Of a DNA stretch of 64,000 nucleotides, positions 58,426-64,000 are shown in pieces. This stretch comes from Apostichopus japonicus (Eukaryota; Echinodermata; Holothuroidea; Aspidochirotida; Stichopodidae). Location: contig NC_092579.1 in NCBI RefSeq assembly GCF_037975245.1, positions 10,717,678-10,781,677 on the forward strand, written 5' to 3'. The notes under the pieces are model-generated. The model did not search any database. It was given only the letters and a program-made list of their open reading frames with translations, and was not told the DNA's origin. Numbering within the stretch: position 1 is the first letter of the stretch; each line of letters opens with the position of its first letter. A program made the translations under genes and the position numbers.

Positions 58426-61400
58426 ATGGCCACAAACTTCTCTGGCATGGCTGGGTTTTCTCCGAATCCAAGAAAACGAACAAGGGGACAAGTACAGGTA
58501 AGGCATCATCGCGGGAACCTAAGCCTAGCAAACAATTAAAACTAAAACATCTGTAGTGCTAACTTAATTCTTGCCTTCAACTTCAAGTTCTAACAGTCTA
58601 AGTTACTCATGGCTTTGGCTAGTCTAAGTTCTAACTCTTAGTCTACTCAGTCTAATTAATTGCATGATCTATGTAGGCCTATGCCTATGTCCATGACTCA
58701 CCAATTTTGGCTATAGGCCTAGGCCTAGGCGGGTTACTGTTATCTTCCATAGAAGAACGGTAGATTCTGCCATAGCAAAATGTGTGACATAAAATTAACA
58801 ATATAAACTACCGTTTTGTTGGATAGGCCTAGACCTGTGTTATATGTATTGTATTATGCTTAGGCCTATACAGCATAGGCCTACAACAAGCCTAGTACAG
58901 TAGTAGTACTAGGCCTAGGCCTAGTAGTACAGTATGTGATGGAATAAACATACACTCTGAAAAGGAATTTAAGGTTGATCGAGAAAGGAAGGCTCACATT
59001 GTTTTGTTTTTTCTTAGTAATAGCAACAGTCACTCCTACAACAGTTAATCCTAAGCGTTCTTTATGCATGAATATTTATAATGGTAATGTATACTACAGT
59101 AGCTAGTATACCAGAAAACCAGATGTGAAAGCATGAACATTGCTAACTGACCATGAACAGTAGTTCCCGTAACTACACACAAGCTGTGGGGTTATTGTTA
59201 GTTGTGTGCTCCCAAGGCATGTGTTTTTGTCACACTAGTAACGTTAAAATATACACAAGTTCGGTAGTTGATTCCCTCAAAGAAATGTGAGTTAAGTCGT
59301 TTCTGTGTCACTTCTAAATCTACTAAAATCGCCGCACTTTCGATGTAACGATGGCAGATCCAACAGTTATATTAACTTGAATATCATTTTGTACAGTATG
59401 TTTGTACAGTATGTACCATTTTGTGACTTCAGATATTATGATCCAGATTGCAATAAATGTTGCCCTGCAGACTTACCAGTTTCAACTTTGACCTCTATTT
59501 TCCTATTCACAGGTTATATTTGGACCTATGTTCTCTGGTAAAACGTGAGTATGATTCTTCCAGTTTGATCATTTTACAAATTACCTTGCGCATGAAGCAG
59601 TAGTATAGTAGCAGTAGTATAGTAGTATAGTATAGAAGCAGTAGTAGCATGGACACTTCGAAGTTCGGACACCTAAGCCTTAAAACACCCCAAAACTATA
59701 TCTTCTGGTATAAATAACCTGAAAATATACTTGATATGGTTGGAGAAGTGTGTTATATTACGATACACGGCCAAACTTTCTTTCCTGCCAACTGTTTTCA
59801 CGTTGTATTCCAAGAAGATTCTTCGTGATTGTGGAACTGGTATTTCTTTGCTAGAGTATTGCGAAGTTCGGACACACGGTCCCACAGTGTGGCGCTGGTG
59901 ATAAAATTGGTGGCGCAGTTGCTCTTTCAGTAATTATAACAGACTTCATAGATCTCCGTCATTTTATTGACAAATATGTAAGTATTTACTTGCACACGGG
60001 TCATTTTGGAGAGAAAATTACTGTAGCTTCGTACTTTTTGGTGAAATTTGGCTCTTCCTGTAGGTTGTCATGGTGAAATTGTGTATTTCTTAGGGGTGTC
60101 CGAACTTCACAGTGTTCCGAACTTCGCAATACTGACTATATAACTAGTATAGTACTCTAAATGGCTTTACATGAAAGGAGATACAATTTGTGGCAATCAC
60201 AAGTCATTTTCTTCTCCTTTTACCTCAAATATGCTCTCTGTCTATTAGTTTATTTAAAACTTACGAGAATTTAATGTCTGCTATCTTCTTTACTGTACAA
60301 AGTAGTTACAATCACAATGCTTTGAATATGTGTGATTAATTGGGCTGCCTCTACTGTAGACATATCTCCTCAGTTCTCAGTTGACATAGAGGTGGAGGGG
60401 GTCCAGATTGGGAGCACAAAGACACTCACTTGACTGAGGACACATCACATTTTATGTTTGATGGTCAGAGCCTGGGGATGAAAGCCAAACTGATTCACTG
60501 TACTAATACACTCTAAGCCGGGTTCGGTACCCTGGCATTGGGACGTATCCATTGCATACTGTACAGTATCACTCTTTCATAGAGAATAATCATAATCTGT
60601 AGAGAGGCTTACAACTTTGCTACTTTCATATTCCTTTCAATTTCAGAACTGAATTAGTAAGAAGGATAAAGAGGTATCAAATAGCAAATTACAGATGTCT
60701 CCTCATCAAATATGCAAATGATGTCAGGTACGACCAAGCAGCCGTGGCGACTCATGACAGGTGAGTTATATTTATAGAAAATCCCACAACCCCTCCCACC
60801 CTCCCTCTCCCCCACACCTATAACTGTTTGAAATAAATTTTGGATGTAAACTTTGCTTAATGTGAAAAGTTGTTTCCCACAGTACTAGAAGTTTAATACC
60901 GCCCACCCCACCCCACCCCCCCTCACCCTGCTAGTCAAATCATGCCTTCATTTCAATTGGATCTAGGTGGTAAGCGTTAACGAAAGCCTTATGGCATTAT
61001 AACTGTTTCCTGGGGAGACCGAGGGTGCAATTGAAGAACAAGGTTAAACAAAGTTATGAAGGCTTAAAGGGTGTGAAGACTTGCGCAAAAAGAAACGTCT
61101 AATGCCGGTAATCTGACCTTGTTTCGAATGAGGTGTAACAGAAGTGTTAGACACCACCATCGATCCCAGAAGACACACACAGCTTGCTACCGTCGGTAAT
61201 TAGACACTACTGTACAGTCAGTTCATACAGCTGCGGTCAATACCCACAGCAAAGTGACTGTACAACGATACAGCAAAGGACATCTCAGGTCCCGCTAAAG
61301 ATAACAAGGTATCACTGTCTGCATTTTGTAGCGACAAGAGAAAAAGTTCACTTGCAAGCAACAGAAAGTTAACTTTTTAAAGTTGACAGCATCCTGCTTG

Positions 61401-63357
61401 GGGCGAGTCTTCAATGCCTTTAAGGGCAGATGGTAGAGGAGGTTGCAAAGATAAATACAGTGAAAGAAATGTAGCATAGAGTTATAAGAGGGCAGGGTGG
61501 CTGGACTGCAGGGAATGAACAGTGTTATCTATTCTCTCCCTTGCAGTTGATTCCTTACAGTTACTAATTTGTAAATGGATGTTGCTAGGGGCAACTACAT
61601 CAGAGCAGTTGCTAAGAGAGATTTAATCGCCTACTTACAGACTTGTTTAAGCACAACTAAGAGTTTATTAGTGTCAGCACAGGGGACTTGGTTATGTGGT
61701 GTTTACACTAGATAAATGCTTTAACATTAACTTATATTTCACTTGGTATCTGAAGATACAATAGCTTAGCAAATCTGCTCAATTTATTACTGCCAAGACC
61801 GTTACAGAGTAAGATGAAATGTAATTTCCTTGCTCCAACAATAAACTTTCATACTGTACCTGTTACTCCTTTAATGGCTAATACATACTATTTATAGAAT
61901 TAGGGTATTGGAGGATGCAGTGCAAAGGGTGAGTTTTAAGAGCCTACTTGGCTAAGATGGTTAGGACCCAAGTACAGTATTCTCAGAATTGGTCGGAGTT
62001 AACTGCATCTCTAGTGCGAAGCCCTTAGTATGTGAATGAGTCATTTCATTGACCAGATTCAATTTGCAACATTGTTGGTGTCACCGTTACGCACCGAATC
62101 GACTACAATGTTTGACGCTAATGCCTTTAAAAAAGTAGACATTTCAAAATGGTATCTGTACCGAGATGGGTGGAAAGTGCTGAAACCCATTTGCGATTTT
62201 ATTCTCCTTTCTTAAATTCTTATATAAGGTACCACATGTACAAATACAGTATATTATATTACACAGTCGGAACCCATTACATATTATGGTGTTAGCCCAG
62301 GACACAGTACCTTTCCTGTTATTCTGCATTTGTGCTTGTGAGCAAAAAAGTGCCATAACTTCCTTATAGTGTGAGGTACTGTAAGTTAAGAAAGTATGGT
62401 TGGCTAATATCATATTTGCTATCACTTTAATTTATGTATCTCTTTTCTCCGTCTCTCTTTCCTCAGACAAACATGCAGCGCTGCTTCAGCAATGCGGTTA
62501 TACGACTTAGCTGAGAGAGCGATGGGCAACGAAGTCATTGGCATCGATGAGGGACAATTTGTAAGTGAAGGTGATCATGGGAGGGACTTACATCAAACAT
62601 TTGTAACCTAGCAACCAGAAGTTAAGTCTTCTACTTCAGCAGGGGTGTCGTCAGAAACCCATGATAATTTGTGACAAAACTAAAACGTATAATAATTGCT
62701 AACAAGATTTATTAAATTGGTGCTCGGGTACTTTTTTTTCTCAATCGCTCAGAAATATTGTCAAAATAACCCTTGTTTCAACATTAAAGATAACTTTTGT
62801 TTATAAAATGAGATTGGAACAAATGATCATTTCTGAGAAAACTGCAATTTTTCCCTTCTCAACATGTGTCAGCATCCTGGTTGCCATTCCCTTATACCTG
62901 TTAATTTATAATCATCACATCTCTTCTTTTAATCATATTCTTAAAGATTACTGGTTCAATCCACAGAATGGCGTGTCGTCATTGGTCATAGGCATGGTGC
63001 GACAGCTACTTGTTCTGATTAGCACTTCCAGCAAATGAATCGTAAAAGAAGGATTTTGATTCCGTACGTACTGTATGTCTGGAAATCTCAGATGGTTAAA
63101 AAAGAAAACGACTTTAATAACTATTTGGGTCAATTGTCCAAATCCAATAAATTTCTTTGTTTTCAGCTGTTGTTTACAATTCCCTACTCAGTTTTCCAGT
63201 GCATATTTATCCTAGATAGTGTAATTAGTAAATAATTTTTTGTGCATTTCTTGCATCTGATTTCCAGTTTCCTGATTGTGTTGACTTTGCGGAGGAGTTA
63301 GCCAACCAAGGCAAGATTGTGATTGTAGCTGCACTGGACGGTACATTCCAAAGAGTT
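58426..63357 (+). CDS. thymidine kinase 1, cytosolic (5' part; continues past window)
   Basis: Exons 58426-58497, 59513-59544, 60647-60760, 62467-62560 and 63268-63357, with intact GT/AG sites and consistent phases (0, 2, 2, 0). They give 134 aa: a short basic N-terminus, the P-loop [11 protein letters not shown] (28-38), [15 protein letters not shown], the catalytic IDEGQFF (Glu101), and [13 protein letters not shown] (121-133). The enzyme phosphorylates thymidine with ATP in the dTTP salvage pathway. The C-terminal zinc-binding and thymidine-binding lasso exons lie beyond the window. The last donor is GTGAGT at 63358; GTTGTG at 63355 is the alternative. ATG has A at -3 (ATCATGG). Introns 2 and 3 carry MITEs. 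The spliced structure and animal-type motifs show a host gene, not a viral kinase. Confidence 0.95.
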
Positions 63358-64000
63358 GTGAGTCGTTTTTAAATTTTTTAAAAAAACGAAGGATTTCAAA
63401 AGATTTTTAAGGTTCACCATAGTATAGCAGAAATCCACTCAACAACTTTTTACCAAAGCATTACTCTCACCTGATGAATAGGTTGAGAAAAAAATGACAT
63501 TTGTAAATTAACCACCTCCAAAAATACTGTATGAACATGTTTGTGATGTCACAGATTACCTTATTTGCATGTCGTACCAATAAATAACAAGATTTGTAAC
63601 TTATAAATAGGGCATTAGAGATTGATTAATGAAGAATTTTATGCAGAGAATTATTGCAAGTGAATAATCTTGACTATAATTTGGGAAGCTCATTCAGATT
63701 ACTGGGTCTGATCTGAAGAAGAAAAAAAAAACTTTCTGCATAAACAATGGACCCAAACAATCAGCCTAAGAAGTTAGAATATGAAAAGTAGTTTTGGAGG
63801 CTTTTGAAGGTTTATATTATCGCCTTCAAGTTAACCACATAGGCTGTTTGCAGAGTGTTCTATAGGGTATATGTTCCACACCTAGTTTGATAATACGTGG
63901 AGGTGAATCTGTGACATCTCAACCATGGTTGTACTGTGTAAAAGTTTGGAAGTTGGAGTAAATTTCAGTTTTATGTCCCGCTTATCCCTTTAAAAACAAT

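Noticed and set aside
58426-63357. Thymidine kinase of viral origin
   Set aside because: It has spliceosomal introns and animal TK1-type motifs, and no viral genes lie nearby.
1-64000. Endogenous retrovirus or LTR element
   Set aside because: No LTR pair, gag-pol order or integrase motif was seen; the RTs present are of non-LTR type.

Overview
This window is AT-rich metazoan nuclear DNA. The evidence is spliceosomal introns, tRNA-derived SINEs, LINE retroelements, many hAT-type and TTAA-type miniature transposons, and long stretches without genes. Repeated TAGGCC hexamers, dispersed AGGTCA-rich repeats and TTAGGG-like tracts suggest a marine deuterostome, perhaps an echinoderm. The species call is inference only. 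No bacterial operon, CRISPR array or plasmid feature is present.

Three multi-exon genes can be supported. (1) An immunoglobulin-superfamily type I membrane protein on + (20263-25248): signal peptide, two Ig domains and a transmembrane segment on four exons, all joined in phase 1. (2) An unrecognised small protein on - (43475 down to 36013): five exon positions, all in phase 1, with one 81-nt exon present in two tandem versions. (3) The 5' part of a cytosolic TK1-type thymidine kinase on + (58426 to at least 63357): five exons carrying the P-loop and the catalytic Glu. The gene runs off the window, and E2F-like sites flank its first exon.

The rest is mainly mobile DNA. 1.1-3.5 kb: a hAT-like element containing a second hAT MITE with a perfect target duplication. 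4.0-6.2 kb: a TIR element carrying eight copies of GTCCCTCCGTTACC. 6.7-10.7 kb: a 4-kb foldback element with arms of about 740 bp and a 4-bp TSD, containing another MITE. 11.7 kb: a MITE with a telomere-like tract. 13.4-14.2 kb: an 804-bp near-perfect hairpin with a third, non-inverted copy of its loop region beside it. 16.5 and 17.8 kb: a TTAA MITE and a GGTTTCTTCC element. 23 and 48 kb: two large AGGTCA repeat arrays. 25.5-30.3 kb: a decayed minus-strand LINE split by a younger plus-strand LINE. 35, 42, 55 and 56 kb: hAT MITEs. 44, 54 and 57 kb: SINEs. 50.7-53 kb: another decayed LINE.

Nothing shows the three genes acting together. They look like ordinary host genes whose introns have collected transposons. 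The most unusual items are the novel phase-1 gene with a duplicated exon, the 13.4-kb hairpin, the AGGTCA arrays and the GTCCCTCCGTTACC element.
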